Shown here piece after piece: positions 10,706-21,469 of a DNA stretch of 64,000 nucleotides. The notes below the pieces were generated by a model. The model saw only the letters and a program-made list of their open reading frames with translations, was not told where the DNA came from and ran no database searches. Numbering within the stretch: the stretch's first letter is position 1; each line of letters begins with the position of its first letter. The position numbers and the translations under genes were made by a program. The stretch comes from Ixodes scapularis (Eukaryota; Arthropoda; Arachnida; Ixodida; Ixodidae), in contig NW_024609836.1 of NCBI RefSeq assembly GCF_016920785.2, positions 6,752,406 to 6,816,405 of the forward strand, read 5' to 3'.

Positions 10706-11126
10706 ATGAAGAGCTCAAGTGGCTGCTCTTGTTTTCAGCGACAGAAAGACCAAGACCACAGACCCTGACAGCTACGAGGGCCCTTTGTAGTGCTTGAAGA
10801 ACAAAAGGCCCTTTTAAGGTCAAACAAATCTGGCTTTGTAGCGTAACACTTGTTGCCAACCCCCGTGTCCCAAGTGAAGTCTCATGTTTTGGTCAATATG
10901 CTTAGCCTTCTGTATGCTTTCATGTGGCTTTTATAGCACTATTTTAATAAATTTTAAGTCATTGACTGCCCAAATATAAGTTCAAGCCTCTCTTGTAGCT
11001 ACTATGTGCCCTATTGAAAATTCCATCAAGCTACGTAATTTAGGACACTGACTGCCAGTCAGCAGCCTTGGTGGAACGTAATGGACCATCAGACGTCATC
11101 TGAGGTCAAATCGAGTTTCCTAACTG
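10706..11126. other. 3' flank of the Harbinger transposase
   Basis: Stop at 10703-10705, then non-coding sequence with TTTAATAAA near 10945 as a plausible polyadenylation signal. Near 11090 there is a single CATCAGACGTCATCTGA that echoes the hairpin at 11307-11391. Confidence 0.5.
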
Positions 11127-11199
11127 GTGGCATATCATAGCGGTTAAGGTGTCCGATTAGTACGCAAGTTGTCGCGGGTTCGATCCCCGGTGGTCTCGC
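11127..11199 (+). repeat. tRNA-like sequence, SINE head or tRNA pseudogene
   Basis: A-box-like TAGCGGTTAAGG (11139) and a good B box GGGTTCGATCCCC (11177-11189) spaced as in a tRNA, followed by a T-rich tract. The acceptor and anticodon stems do not pair cleanly. tRNA-derived SINEs are known from ticks; no defined SINE body follows here. Confidence 0.5.
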
Positions 11200-11306
11200 T
11201 TTTTTTCTTTTTCTTTTTTTTTCTCGAACATTTTGTTTTATCGAGGCATTTGGCAATATTTATGAGTGCGTATAGCTTTACTCTTATATAAATGCTGCCC
11301 TTGTTG

Positions 11307-11391
11307 ATGAAATTCCCTTGGCAGTGGCAGTCAGACGTCATCTGATGCACCATCAGATGACGTCTGACTGCCACTGCCAAGGGAATTTCAT
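11307..11391. repeat. 41-bp perfect hairpin
   Basis: Arms 11307-11347 and 11351-11391 are exact reverse complements over 41 bp with a 3-bp loop (CAC). The arms contain GCAGTGGCAGTCAGACGTCA. No flanking element ends are evident. Confidence 0.9.
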
Positions 11392-11829
11392 TGACTGCCA
11401 AACAGGGTTACATTGATGGATTTTTCCTTCGGGCGCAATAAAACGAGGCTTAAAAAACAAAAGATCATCTGAAAGGGTCACTGCTGGAGCAGAAGAAATA
11501 CCAGCGCCTGTTCGGGGGATTCCTTCAACTCTTGCTTTCCATGAGAGTTGAAAGAAAAAATATTATGGGTGTGCGAATAGTAGAATTTCGGCTTGAATGA
11601 AATCGAACATTCCCATATAGTTAGCAAAAAGTCAAGTGTAAAATTCAGTATTGAATACCAAGAAGTCTATTTGGGAGCTCCACATACCAAACCAATGAAG
11701 GGCATCTGGCACAACTCAATGAAAAGCTGGGATTAGTGTAGGTCACTTAGGGACCATGAAGCAGTGGCTTAAACGGGGGGGGGGGGGGGGGGGGGGATGG
11801 GGGGGGAGTCGGTGAGGTCACTAACTCTC
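11392..11829. other. Spacer before LINE2 with a G22 tract
   Basis: No gene. G22 at 11775-11796 is followed by ATGG and G7. The 5' boundary of LINE2 lies somewhere between this tract and 12005 and cannot be fixed. Confidence 0.5.
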
Positions 11830-12005
11830 GGGTTCATCAATATAAATACGGTGTTGTATATTTTTTTTAAACAGCGGAGCCAGGTTGGTTTACGGCTTTT
11901 TTACGTGCATGTATTTAGCCTAACCATTGTCACTGCTGCTGCTGCCATTTTTGTCTTCTTTCTCCTCACAAGTACGTGCGCGGTTTCTTTTTAGCGTCTT
12001 AATAG

Positions 12006-12486
12006 ATGGAAAATGAATGTCCTTCGTGTTCTGAGGAATTGCCTGAAACTGGAGAAGTGCTGAACTGCTCGGAGTGCGATTACTCGTTCCACCTAGGTGC
12101 ATGTTCCGGGATCAGTGCCAAAGCGTTCAAAACGAAAGATGACAGTTTTAAACAGGCATGGCTATGCTCCGCATGTGCAAAACTCCCAGACGTCCAAAGA
12201 TCGAAAGCAAAAATCTGAGGTCGACATGGCGAGCCTGCTTGCGAGTATGAACACGAAACTAGACTCGCTCATGACGATAAAAGAGACGGTCGATAATATC
12301 GAGAAAACTGTCAAACACCTATCAGACGACTATGATGACCTGCTCAAAAAAGTGAACCGACACGATGGTGAACTAAAAAACATTCAAAAACGTATGGAAA
12401 CGATCGAAAATCAGAATCGGAAAAGCGAAATAAAAAAACTGAAACGTGAAATGAACGATCTCGAATGGAGAAGCAGAAAATTAAAC
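12006..12486 (+). pseudogene. LINE2 ORF1: zinc finger and coiled coil, truncated
   Basis: ATG 12006 opens 'MENECPSCSEELPETGEVL' with a PHD/RING-like Cys-His pattern (CPSC, CSEC, H, C, CSAC) over the first 60 residues. A frameshift near 12190 moves to the second frame, which carries a long heptad coiled coil: 'LLASMNTKLDSLMTIKETVD' through 'IQKRMETIENQNRKSEIKKL', ending 'RRSRKLNLELHG'-like sequence (RSRKLNLELHG). The C-terminal RNA-binding domain that should follow is deleted, the sequence jumping to the ORF2 linker. CR1-type ORF1 proteins with this layout form multimeric RNA-binding particles. It matches LINE4 ORF1 at 15636. Confidence 0.8.
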
Positions 12487-12496
12487 CTGGAACTTC

Positions 12497-12664
12497 ACGG
12501 CTTGTTATCTATAATTTATTTAATACGGGGACTAACCGTACAGATATAATGTGGAGAAAGCTTAATTCGGTACTAAATACACAGCGTTCCACTAACGCCA
12601 TTGAGAAACTCTACGTGAACAGAATGGAGTTATCTGGTCGAACTCTTGCAAATGCTTTCAACAA
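12497..12664 (+). pseudogene. LINE2 ORF2 linker fragment
   Basis: 'FNTGTNRTDIMWRKLNSVL' and 'ELSGRTLANAFN' match the endonuclease-RT linker of LINE4 ('FNGDMRSDVVWKKLNSLM', 'DISGVALAEKFNEYF'). The gene breaks at 12664, at the Penelope insertion, and resumes at 33174. Confidence 0.75.
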
Positions 12665-12827
12665 GATGAACAGAACAGCGCACACAAAGACAAGGACAGA
12701 GAAAAGGAACATGCAGGACACACAAGCGCTGACTCGCAACTGAATTTATACACAAAAGAAAGAAGAAGAAAACCTTCTGAAAGACACACAGGGCACGCAG
12801 TGCTTGTGACACGCGACACAACACCAT

Positions 12828-13428
12828 CTAACTGCAATGTCTTTGCCCCATAGTCCGATCTAAAAACAAGGTTTCAGTGTTTAGTAGTGTCATTGATGAG
12901 TGGCTGACGCAGCAGTCCCCCAGGCTGTTGATGCAATGTGCTTCCAAGATTTCGCGAGTCGTCTTGTCTCGATAGTGTCCAATTATTGTTGTGCCTTTTA
13001 GAATCGGAGCACACGAGCAGGAATTGCAGTGAACGGGAAGATGACCACCCACCGTAGATTTTAGTGAACGATCATGCTCGAGAAGGCGATCGCTTAGGCA
13101 CCGTCCAGTTTGGCCCACATAGCTTCTACCACACGTTAGTGGGATTTTGTACACCGCGCCAATTGAACACGGCACATAAGGGTGGCTGTGGCGTTTCTGG
13201 CACTTGTCTTTGTTGAGGTTATCCGCTATCGAGCGAACCTTTGAGCAGATTTCGCCATTCTTTTAGGAGCCGAAAACACCACAGGCACATCGTACCTTTG
13301 GGCTGCTCTTTTTAAATTATGAGAGGTTTTGTGCATGTATGGTACAGCAACCTTTTGTTTCTGTGGATCTCGAGGTTTCTTTCGCTGAATCCCTTTAGTC
13401 TTACGTACTAAGACCGCCACCACCTCGT
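12828..13428 (-). pseudogene. Penelope left copy: linker and GIY-YIG endonuclease
   Basis: On the minus strand 'NEVVAVLVRKTKGIQRKKP' (from 13428), 'RAAQRYDVPVVFSAPKRM' and, after a frameshift near 13240, 'AVYKIPLTCGRSYVGQTGR' with 'CLSDRLLEHDRSL', then 'HYRDKTTREILEAHCIN'. The GIY-YIG motif takes the form VYKI...SYVGQ; Arg, His and Glu of the nuclease fold are present. This nuclease nicks DNA for Penelope retrotransposition. It is the C-terminal half of the protein whose RT part lies at 31301-31846. The frameshift and the 17.9-kb interruption make it dead. Confidence 0.85.
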
Positions 13429-13432
13429 TTAA

Positions 13433-14231
13433 AGGGACACTGACAGGGTATTTATGCTCGCCGAGGTTTTTAGTTGTACGTGACATATGAGAGCTCAACT
13501 ACCCAGAACAGAGTTTGCGGCTCGAAATTCGGTTTCTTTCCGCCCGAAAACCGCCGATCAAGAACTGGCCGGTTCGAGTCTTGCTCACTCTCTTTTCCGC
13601 GGTCACGGGCCGTTTTCTAAGGTATCGATGCGACCACCAAATTTAATCAAAGTCGTGGGTCACTGAAGGCAGACACTCAACATTAAAAATAGAAAAAAAT
13701 ATGAAACCCATTTTTTGTGGCTTCTAAAAAGCTGTAAATACGTTGATTGAAAAAAAAAGTTCCACACACAACCGGAAGCATTCTGTGCGTTCATCGTTTC
13801 GCGTATCGTGGGACTCGCGGGGACGGCGATGGTAGCGGACGACGGGCGTGGGACCTCTATTTCAAAACTGTCGTTCGCGGTACCGGCGAATTCTGTCTAC
13901 CGTTAAAAGAGAAATTTGGGACTGATCAAAAGAATTAGTATTCATCCCGTACGACACGCCCGGTTACCAAGCCGATTTGCACGAAGACGTCACCGAGCCG
14001 TCGCTCCCTTCTCGTGGCTGAAGACATCGCTCGCGCAAACGTCAAGCACGACGTGTCTACTTCGAGTTGAATTTGCACGCGTACGATGTCTTTACTAGGT
14101 GCGAATGTCCCCAAAGCGTGGTGCTTCCCGACTTCGACCCGGGAGTGCTTTTGCTAGAGAAAAATCGACAGCAAACTTTCCAACTTACCGGCTGAATTAT
14201 TACTAAGGAAAGAGATCCACAAGAACACAGA
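13433..14231. other. Left part of element A, non-coding
   Basis: After the TIR come GTTTCTTTCC/GCCGCAAACC-like GC-rich stretches; no gene recognised. The 63-aa frame at 13747 and 60-aa frame at 13916 show no motif. The final bases (14232-14246) are the 5' end of a tRNA-like sequence interrupted by LINE3. Confidence 0.5.
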
Positions 14232-14284
14232 TGCCCTAGTAGCTCATTCTTCTTCCGGCAGCGTAGGCGATCGGTTGGTGAATC

Positions 14285-15128
14285 ATGAGCTCCGTCGGAG
14301 CGGTGATAGCGGCCCAGCCGGGCCGCGGTGACAGGCATGACGCTTCTACTTCGGACTATCAGATTATACTGCCTCCCCTGCCTACTGGAGCTGCGGTGTT
14401 GAACAACGTGTTTCTGCACGCTGACATCCGCGGGCGCCCGTACCGCGTCGAGGACTTCCGCGACGCCCTGGGCCACCTGGAACTGCTCCCCGGGGTTCTC
14501 GCCTTGGGGGCGTTCCAGATGAATCACGTCTGGGCCGTGACTTTCAAGTCACCGGAGGGTAAGCGGAAGACCCTTGCAGCGGGTGACCTCGTCGTCAAGG
14601 GCCGACGATGCATCGTTGTCGACCCGGGCAACCGCGACATCCGCGTCAAGCTCCACTGGCTCCTGTATCACGTCCCCGACGACGAGGTGAAAGCCGCACT
14701 GGCCCCTTACGGCACGGTGACCGAAATGGGAACCGAGAAGTGGCGGGTGCAGGGAGTCATGGACTGCGGGTCAATGACGCGCACGGCTGTCATCCGGCTT
14801 AACCCTGGGCTCGGGTTGGACAAACTGCCGCATCAGCTGCGTATTGCCGGAGGGCAGGTGCTCGTCGAGGCGCCGGGCAGGGCACCACTCTGCCTGCGCT
14901 GCGAGCGGACCGGCCATATCCGCCGCGATTGCCGAGTGCCGAAGTGCCAGTCCTGCCATCGGATTGGTCACGACGCCGCCCACTGCGTCAAGACCTACGC
15001 TGCGGCAACGGGCCCCGGAGCTGGTCAGGCCAACGCTGACCACCTCATGGACGAGGCGGATGCGGAGGAGACAATCAAGGGAGCTGGTCCTTCCACCGGG
15101 ACGCCTGTGAGCGGAACCTCCCAGCAAG
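14285..15128 (+). pseudogene. LINE3 ORF1, N-terminal part: gag-like protein with CCHC knuckles
   Basis: ATG 14285 starts an uninterrupted 281-codon frame. Residues 30-190 form a conserved globular domain ('NNVFLHADIRGRPYRVEDF', 'LHWLLYHVPDDEVKAALAPY', where an RRM-like fold is plausible). Two zinc knuckles follow near residues 200-235: CLRCERTGHIRRDC and CQSCHRIGHDAAHC (CX2CX4HX4C and variant). The acidic tail 'DEADAEETIKG' leads to the LINE4 insertion after 'GTSQQ' (15128). Joining to TTGACCC at 21073 restores 'QQVDPPGLEQ' in frame. The protein would bind element RNA; it is intact apart from the insertion. Confidence 0.85.
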
Positions 15129-15129
15129 G

Positions 15130-15523
15130 CAGACCGGCGGAATGCTTTACCTCGGCAACTTAATCTGACACGCTGCTTCTGATTTTGTAGGGCGACATCG
15201 TTGGTACTTGGGAGCAAGCCGTGCTGTACGGGTTTTCGGCTGGAACATTTCGGCCAGTGCATCGCTGCCGTGTCATCCTGTCGTCGTCGCGTCCGGCCAG
15301 TGCATCGCTACCGTGTCATTTTGTCGTCGCTGCACGCGCTCAGTACTACTACTACGTGTGAGTGATTGATAGGCTTGTTATCAGTCGACCAAAGGACTGG
15401 CAGTGCCATGAAGCGTCCAGTACAGCGCTCTACAAAAGCGTGGGAGGCGGAGCGATTCATCGCAGACCGGCGGAATGCTTTACTTCGGCAACTTAATCTG
15501 ACACGCTGCTTCTGATTTTGTAG
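15130..15523 (+). repeat. LINE4 5' UTR monomer repeat
   Basis: A 61-bp segment starting CAGACCGGCGGAATGCTTTA and ending TGATTTTGTAG occurs at 15130-15190 and 15463-15523 with one difference, giving a 333-bp period. Between them a shorter duplication CGGCCAGTGCATCGCT occurs at about 15250 and 15293. Tandem 5' UTR monomers carry the internal promoter in several LINE families; that role is inferred here. Confidence 0.8.
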
Positions 15524-15635
15524 GTAAGCACTGTTTTCGCTGGCTCTTCACCGCGTTTTTGACCGCTCGCCTTCCGCTGGTCTGCTGCCGTGTTGCTTTG
15601 TGTTGCTTCCTCGTTTAGTATCTTTTTTTTTCAAA

Positions 15636-16459
15636 ATGAGTGACTGAATCTCATGTCAGAAACCGGTGGCATCTGAAAGTTCTTCCATTACATACTCAGA
15701 GTGTGAGCACTGTTATCACGTTGGGAAGTGCTCTGGAGTTACAAAAACGTTACTTAAGTCAATGCCACAGGAGAGTCTCGATCACTAGGTATGCAACACT
15801 TGCAAATTGCACGCTCGACGTTCGTCTACTTCTTCGCTAGAATCTCAGTCTGCACGGGAGGGTAATCTGACCTCGTACGTCCAGACAGCTAAATCGTCGG
15901 TGCCTCCAGCTGCAATTGCGGTTAGCCAAAACCAAACACAAAGCACCGAACTGAATGTGGCAAACATGCTGGTGGCTATGAATGCAAAGCTGGACACGCT
16001 CCTAAATTTGAAGGCAACGGTGGATGGTATGGAACACTCCCTTCAGCATATGCCGGAGAATTATGACGATGTGTTGAAACGTGTGGGTGAGCAGCACGAG
16101 GAAATAAAAGACTTGAAGAAAAGGGTCACAAACTTGGAGAAATCAGGGGCCGGAGCAGAAATTGATCAACTAAAGCAGAAAGTTCACGACCTGGAACGGA
16201 GGAACCGCAAACAAAACTTAGAAATACACGGGATCCCCTCAAATGCAAATGAAGACCTCATGGCCAAACTAAATGAGCTGGCAGGGCAACTTGATGTTCC
16301 CGACTTGACCTTAGATCAAGTTGTTGTAGCACACAGACTTGCTTCACGTCCAGATAAAACACCCGGGATCATTGTTCGATTTGCTAGCCAGGCAACGCGA
16401 GACCTGTGGCTAGATAAGCGGGCAAACCTGAAACGTGCTCGAAGCAAGGTTTATGCGGA
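15636..16459 (+). pseudogene. LINE4 ORF1: zinc finger, coiled coil and start of C-terminal domain
   Basis: One frame from ATG 15636 carries the N-terminal finger ('YSECEHCYHVGKCSGVT', 'VCNTCKLHAR'), interrupted by TGA at 15645 and TAG at 15786. It continues with 'NMLVAMNAKLDTLLNLKATV' and a coiled coil to 'EIDQLKQKVHDLERRNRKQN', then 'LEIHGIPSNANEDLM', 'DLTLDQVVVAHRLASRPDK' and 'IIVRFASQATRDLWLDKR', the RNA-binding domain. The frame is cut at 'KVYAEG' by element E. Compared with LINE2 ORF1 the domains occur in the same order and spacing. Confidence 0.85.
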
Positions 16460-17664
16460 GGGCAAGTTCGTCTGCTCCTTGCGCAGGGGGTAGCGGTGAC
16501 GTCAGAACGCCGAGCCCTGATTGGCTGATCGAGCCCCCCTATCTGAGCGTCGTCTGCTTCTTTGCAACGTCGTCTGCTCGCAACGTCGTCTGCGTCTGTC
16601 TTACGTTTCCTGCGACTTTCGGGAGTGCGATCTTACGCCGAAAATGTGCGTAAGACAAAACTTAAGAACAAATTCGTATTCACGAAACGAAATTTTCGTA
16701 AGTTTTGCGCAGGTTACGGCGAAATCCTACGACAGCTCTGAAGCTGTCTTACGCACTTCTTACGATCAAGTCAGCATGGCCGACAGCGTCGCGGTCGCGA
16801 CGACCCACGGACGTTTATTTTTCTACGTGAGCTTCTCACGCGTCCTGACTTCAAGCAGCAAAAAAAAAGTAAAAATTACTTGAAACAGAGCACGACGAAC
16901 AAGAACGCTGGATCCACAGACACCGGGGAAAAGCTCCAACGGCGACGATTCCACCGAACGCGACCAAACGAGCTGGGCAGTTAGGCCTAGCAGGCACTCC
17001 GCGACTCGGCGACCCACGCCCGGCTGACGTGCTGAATGGAATATGCCCGCGCGACCCTTGTGAACCCTTCCCGTGTTATACTTTGATCGCCGACCTCGAT
17101 TTTAGATTAAGAGGTCAATTTCTTCCTCTTGTTATCTCCTTGTTTCCCGAGGCAACGGTGACTCTCGCCGGTGAAAAAGCGGCGAATCTCCGACAGACGC
17201 AGGAAAGGTAAAGCAGCCATCGCTTTGACTAGCAGACGTAAAGCAGACGACGTTAACTGCGCCAACCCGCCGGCGCCGTTAAAGAGTGAGGGGTCTCGCC
17301 GCACACGAATGGAGGTAAAAAGTATTTGGGGGGGAACTTGCGGACACTAAGCAAACAAACCTCGGCGCCCCGGGACACCTCGCCAGTGAGTCCTTTGACT
17401 TCCCTGCTTGATGCGCGTCTGCTAGTTATTAGACGAAAACAACGTACCGCTCGAGTTATTTCGTCTGCCCTCCCTTAAAGGCCAAGTCGAGTTCGCTCCG
17501 AAAGTCGCAGGAAAGGTAAGACAGACGCAGACGATGTTGCGAGCAGACGACGTTGCAAAGGAGCAGACGACGCTCAATAGGGGGTCGCGATCAGCCAATC
17601 AGGACTCGGCGTTCTGACGTCACCGCTACTTCCTTTCTCATGCGCAGAAGACGAAAATGAGCCC
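16460..17664. mobile_element. Element E: TIR element in LINE4 ORF1
   Basis: Left end GGGCAAGTTCGTCTGC (16460) and right end, reversed, GGGCTCATTTTCGTCTTCTG (17664) continue as a shared TIR of about 150 bp containing GTGACGTCAGAACGCC and CTGATTGGCTGATCG. ORF1 rejoins as 'YAEAYISEN'. Flanks TATGCGGAG and CTTGCG-AG look like a decayed duplication of 8-9 bp. The interior is non-coding. A single end of the same family lies at 58107 and a short foldback relative at 60376. Confidence 0.75.
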
Positions 17665-17667
17665 ACT

Positions 17668-17856
17668 TGCGAGGCGTATATCTCGGAAAACCTGACACAG
17701 CAAGAAAAATCGCTTCTCTGGGAAACGAAAGAATGGGCAAAGGCGAAGAGGTATCAGTTTGTCTGGTATAGGAATGGAAAGGTGTTCGTAAGGGAGAAGG
17801 ATGGGGCTCGGTCGTATCTAATAGCAACGAAGGATGACTTGTCAAAACTAGACTAA
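17668..17856 (+). pseudogene. LINE4 ORF1 C-terminal end
   Basis: 'EAYISENLTQQEKSLLWETK' followed by 'YQFVWYRNGKVFVREKDGAR' and 'DDLSKLD', stop TAA 17854-17856. This is the conserved C-terminal tail of CR1/L1-like ORF1 proteins and completes the frame interrupted by element E. ORF2 begins 57 bp downstream. Confidence 0.85.
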
Positions 17857-17912
17857 TTTCGTTGCTCTTTCAGTTGGTTACTCTAAATTTGTTTTTTTTT
17901 TTGTTTCTAAAC

Positions 17913-20752
17913 ATGAATGACAAGCCATATTTATCGTCACCTGAGGTTGGGCTTATTTTTAAACATAAACATAATGTACCGTTTAGTCTGTTTCACCTTA
18001 ATGTACAATCGGTAAAAAATAAAATCGAGGAACTAGACATCTTTTTGGGGAGTTTTGATTTTATGTACGATGTAATTATGTTGACCGAAACATGGTATAG
18101 GTCAAGGAATGAAGTTGACGCGTTAGAAAATTATGAACATTTCAATTTATGTCGTGATGTTAAACAAGGTGGCGGTGTATGCATGTACGTAAAAAAATGT
18201 TTTGAGTGTGTCATGATTGATGAGTTTACGATTATCACAAATGACTACGAGATGCTGACGTTACAACACCATAAATCTGTATTTTGTGTTGTTTATCGGC
18301 CGCCAAGTGGAAATATTACTGCTTTTCTTGAATATATTGATTTGTTTTTGAGGTTTATTTGTGAAAATGAGTATATGGTTTTCTGTGGTGGCGATTTCAA
18401 CATAGATATGCTTACGTCTTCACCACGTCAACTAGAGTTCCTTTCTTTATTTCAATCTTACGGTTTGCTTAATGTTATTGTTCAGCCTACTCGTATTACA
18501 CCTAATCACGAAACATTGCTCGATCTTTTCTTAACAAATGTGTGCGAGTCCGATGTAATCTCGGGAGTAGTGGGAGAAACCATTAGTGACCATCTGCCAA
18601 TTTTTATGCTTGCTGACATAGGCTTTAAGAGAAAAGAAATTAGTTCACAAGATGTCTATTTTAGAAATGTAAGCGCAAAAACCTCGTAAAATTTGAACAA
18701 CAAGTGAACTCTGAGGACTGGGGAGTGGTTCTATCTTGCGTGTCGGCAAATGAAGCCTTCAACTTTTTTTTAGAAAAATTTAGTATAATATATGATCGTT
18801 GCTTTCCATATCAATTGCATAAAGTTCACAAAAAATCCCGTAAACCTTGGGTTACGTCTCGGGTATTAAACATGATAAAAAAAGAAAAATGTTCTTTATC
18901 ATAAATTTGTACTTAGCAAAGATGTTGCCATTTTGTCTGCCTTCCGAAAACAACGGAACGCGGTAACTAAAGCCCTAAGACAAGCTAAACAAGCATACTT
19001 CAACAATTTGTTTAATGGGGATATGCGGTCCGATGTGGTTTGGAAAAAGTTGAATAGTTTAATGAAAAATGGATTGCATATAGATAAGATAACAACACTT
19101 AAAATTGATGGTATTGATATAAGTGGTGTGGCTTTAGCAGAAAAATTTAATGAATATTTTGTTGAACTTCTTCATAGTACACATAGTGAGCATGCTTCCA
19201 AATATATGATCAGCGTGCATGACAGTTTGTTTCTTCATCCAACTGATGAAGATGAAGTATACTCAGTTTTCAAGACTTAAAAAATAGCAGGAGCAGTGAT
19301 TTTTATCAGCTTCAAATTAAACCTATTAAGCATGTACTACGGTCTATTGTTCCGTGTTTGACACATATTTTTAACCTAGCGTTGCAAACAGGGGTTTTTC
19401 CTAAGAAAATGCAGGTGGCAAAAGTTTCAGTTTTACATAAAGCTGGAGATAAAAATAACTTAGGAAATTACAGGCCTATTTCCGTATTACCAATATTTTC
19501 GAAAGGTCTAGAAAAAACTTTACATAAACGATTATACTGTTTTTGTGACAAATTTTCAATCCTGACGCCCTGTCAGTTCGGGTTCAGAAAAGGTCGCTCC
19601 ACTGAACTCGCGCTGTTAAAGCAAAAAGAATTAATTTTAAACAATATTGAAAATAAACTGGTTACACTCGGAGTGTTTATAGATTTTTCGAAAGCATTCG
19701 ATTGCCTAAATCACGTAACGTTAATTCAAAAGTTATACATGTTAGGTGCTCGCGGTGTCGCTCTTGAAATGATTAAAAGTTACTTTGAAAACCGCTATCA
19801 ATGTGTAGAAATCAGTAAAAATAGATCAGATCTCAGGAAATTAACAGCAGGCGTGCCTCAAGGCAGTATACTCGGGCCACTTCTTTTTGATTTATATATC
19901 AATGATATAGTACGTATTGATGATACAGTTAGTTACATCATATATGCAGATGACACCTCTCTCTTTTTCTCAGGGAACGACGCTGACCAAATTATTCAAA
20001 AGGCAAATCGATATCTTGAAAAGCTAAATGCTTGGACGATATTAAATTCCTTAGAAATAAATGTAAATAAAACTAAAGCCATTCTATTCAGGTCACGTAA
20101 TACAATATGTACCTTCACGACTACCCTTTCACTTGGTGGAAATGAAATAGATATAGTAGAAAATGTAAAAGTACTAGGAATAATATTTAACGAATACCTC
20201 TGTTGGGACGAAACTGTGCAACAGATAAGTAATAAGCTATCGAAAGTTGTTGGGGTTATATATAAATACCGAAATATGATTCCCACCCCTGTTATGCTAC
20301 TTATATACAAGTCTCTTTTTTACACATACTACAACTATTGCTTTCTAGTATGGGGTAATACGACTGCTAGAAATCTTAAAATAATACATACTCTTCAAAA
20401 AAAAGCAATTCGAGGTTTATGTCATGCAGCATACGATAGTCATACCGAGCCATTATTTCATAAATTTAATATAGTGCAAATTCCAAATCACTATAGTTAT
20501 AAACTTGCACTTTCCTACAAAAGGTCTTTTAGACAGAGCGAAAATATGTATCTATCAATTTCCCAACTTGCACTTAGACAAGCAAATTATCCAACTCGTA
20601 ATGCTGAGATATGGATAGTGCCACAATCAAGAACAAACTATGGGGATCAGATGATAAAATGTACCCTCCCCCGTCTTCTTAATCGTTTTTATGAACTTGA
20701 TATAGATATTTTCAGTATGTCCGACAAACAAATATGTTCACTTTTTGTCTAA
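17913..20752 (+). pseudogene. LINE4 ORF2: APE endonuclease and reverse transcriptase
   Basis: ATG 17913 ('MNDKPYLSS') is preferred to the upstream TTG. Endonuclease motifs are complete: 'LFHLNVQSVKNK', 'MLTETWY', 'VVYRPPSG', 'GGDFNIDM', 'SDHLPIF'. Frameshifts near 18680, 18900 and 19275 separate the linker pieces. The RT frame (19290-20752) has 'NYRPISVLPIFSKGLEK', 'GFRKGRSTELALL', 'GVFIDFSKAFDCLNH' (A), 'GVPQGSILGPLLFDLYINDI' (B), 'IYADDTSLFF' (C) and the thumb, ending 'TLPRLLNRFYELD' before TAA. Catalytic residues are all present, so three indels are the only visible damage. Role: target nicking and cDNA synthesis. Confidence 0.9.
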
Positions 20753-21072
20753 TGGTTACTCCCATGTAAGAAAAAAAAAGTTCAGTATAACACGATTGTA
20801 TGCGTTTTGCGCGTGTTGTTATTTTTTTACATACTTTTTCGTTTCTTTTTCTCCCCCTTTTTGTTTACATTCTCTGTTTCGCAATATAGATGATGTTGTC
20901 TTTTCCATGCTATAATGAATATGTCAAATGCTAGTGTCTTTACGTTTATGTTTGTTCTTCCCTGGGCTGCTATGGGGGGCAGAGGCTAGTCAAGCAGCGT
21001 GTCAGTTGCTTTTTTCTCTGCCTCCTTTCTCTGTTTCAGGGATCAATAAAGAATTTGAATTTGAATTTGAAG
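20753..21072 (+). other. LINE4 3' UTR and microsatellite tail
   Basis: Non-coding 3' UTR ending GGATCAATAAAGAATTTGAA followed by GAATTT repeats. The AATAAA may serve as poly(A) signal. The short tandem tail, in place of poly(A), is like LINE2 (ATTGA)n at 35042-35062 and is a CR1/L2-group trait. Confidence 0.8.
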
Positions 21073-21428
21073 TTGACCCACCCGGGTTGGAGCAACCGCT
21101 CAAGACGACTGACGCCGCCACCGCTGCCAATCTTGCCGTGGCGTCAGCCAGGAAGGACAAGGCGACGACAGGGAGGGACGAGGTGTCAACGAAAGGGGCG
21201 CCAGTGAAAGCGACTGAGGGACAGCAAAGCAACGAAGTCAACATGGTCGACGCTAGTGCGCTCGCCTCAAAAAGGCCGCGTGAACAGGAATCCGACACCT
21301 CAAAGGTTGACAACGATTCAAGCCAGTCTGAACCACCAGTGAAGTCTGCGCCAACGAAAAAGAGAGTCCCGCGACCTTCTCCGAGCTTCGTGTCTGAACC
21401 CAGAGGCCCGGACAAGCCGGCCGGCTGA
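21073..21428 (+). pseudogene. LINE3 ORF1, C-terminal part
   Basis: 'VDPPGLEQPLKTTDAA' through 'KRPREQESDTSKVDNDSS' to 'SEPRGPDKPAG', stop TGA 21426-21428. It is a hydrophilic, basic-acidic tail after the zinc knuckles, displaced from 15128 by LINE4. The apparent upstream extension of this frame into 20928 is LINE4 3' UTR and is not coding. Confidence 0.8.
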
Positions 21429-21469
21429 GGCGGCCCCGAACCAGCCCTTGGTGAGAGTCTCTCGACTAT

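Larger units (their letters stand above)
15129..21072 (+). mobile_element. LINE4: near full-length CR1-like LINE in ORF1 of LINE3
   Basis: 5' UTR with a repeated monomer (15130-15523), ORF1 (15636-16459 plus 17668-17856), ORF2 (17913-20752), 3' UTR and a (GAATTT)n tail ending at about 21072. LINE3 ORF1 rejoins directly across it, so no long target duplication was made, which agrees with CR1/L2-like elements. It contains TIR element E. About 4.7 kb of its own sequence. It has only a few stops and frameshifts and is the best-preserved LINE in the window. Confidence 0.85.

Noticed and set aside
20928..21072. N-terminal extension of the LINE3 ORF1 C-terminal frame
   Set aside because: This part is LINE4 3' UTR and (GAATTT)n tail; the joint with 15128 explains the true frame.
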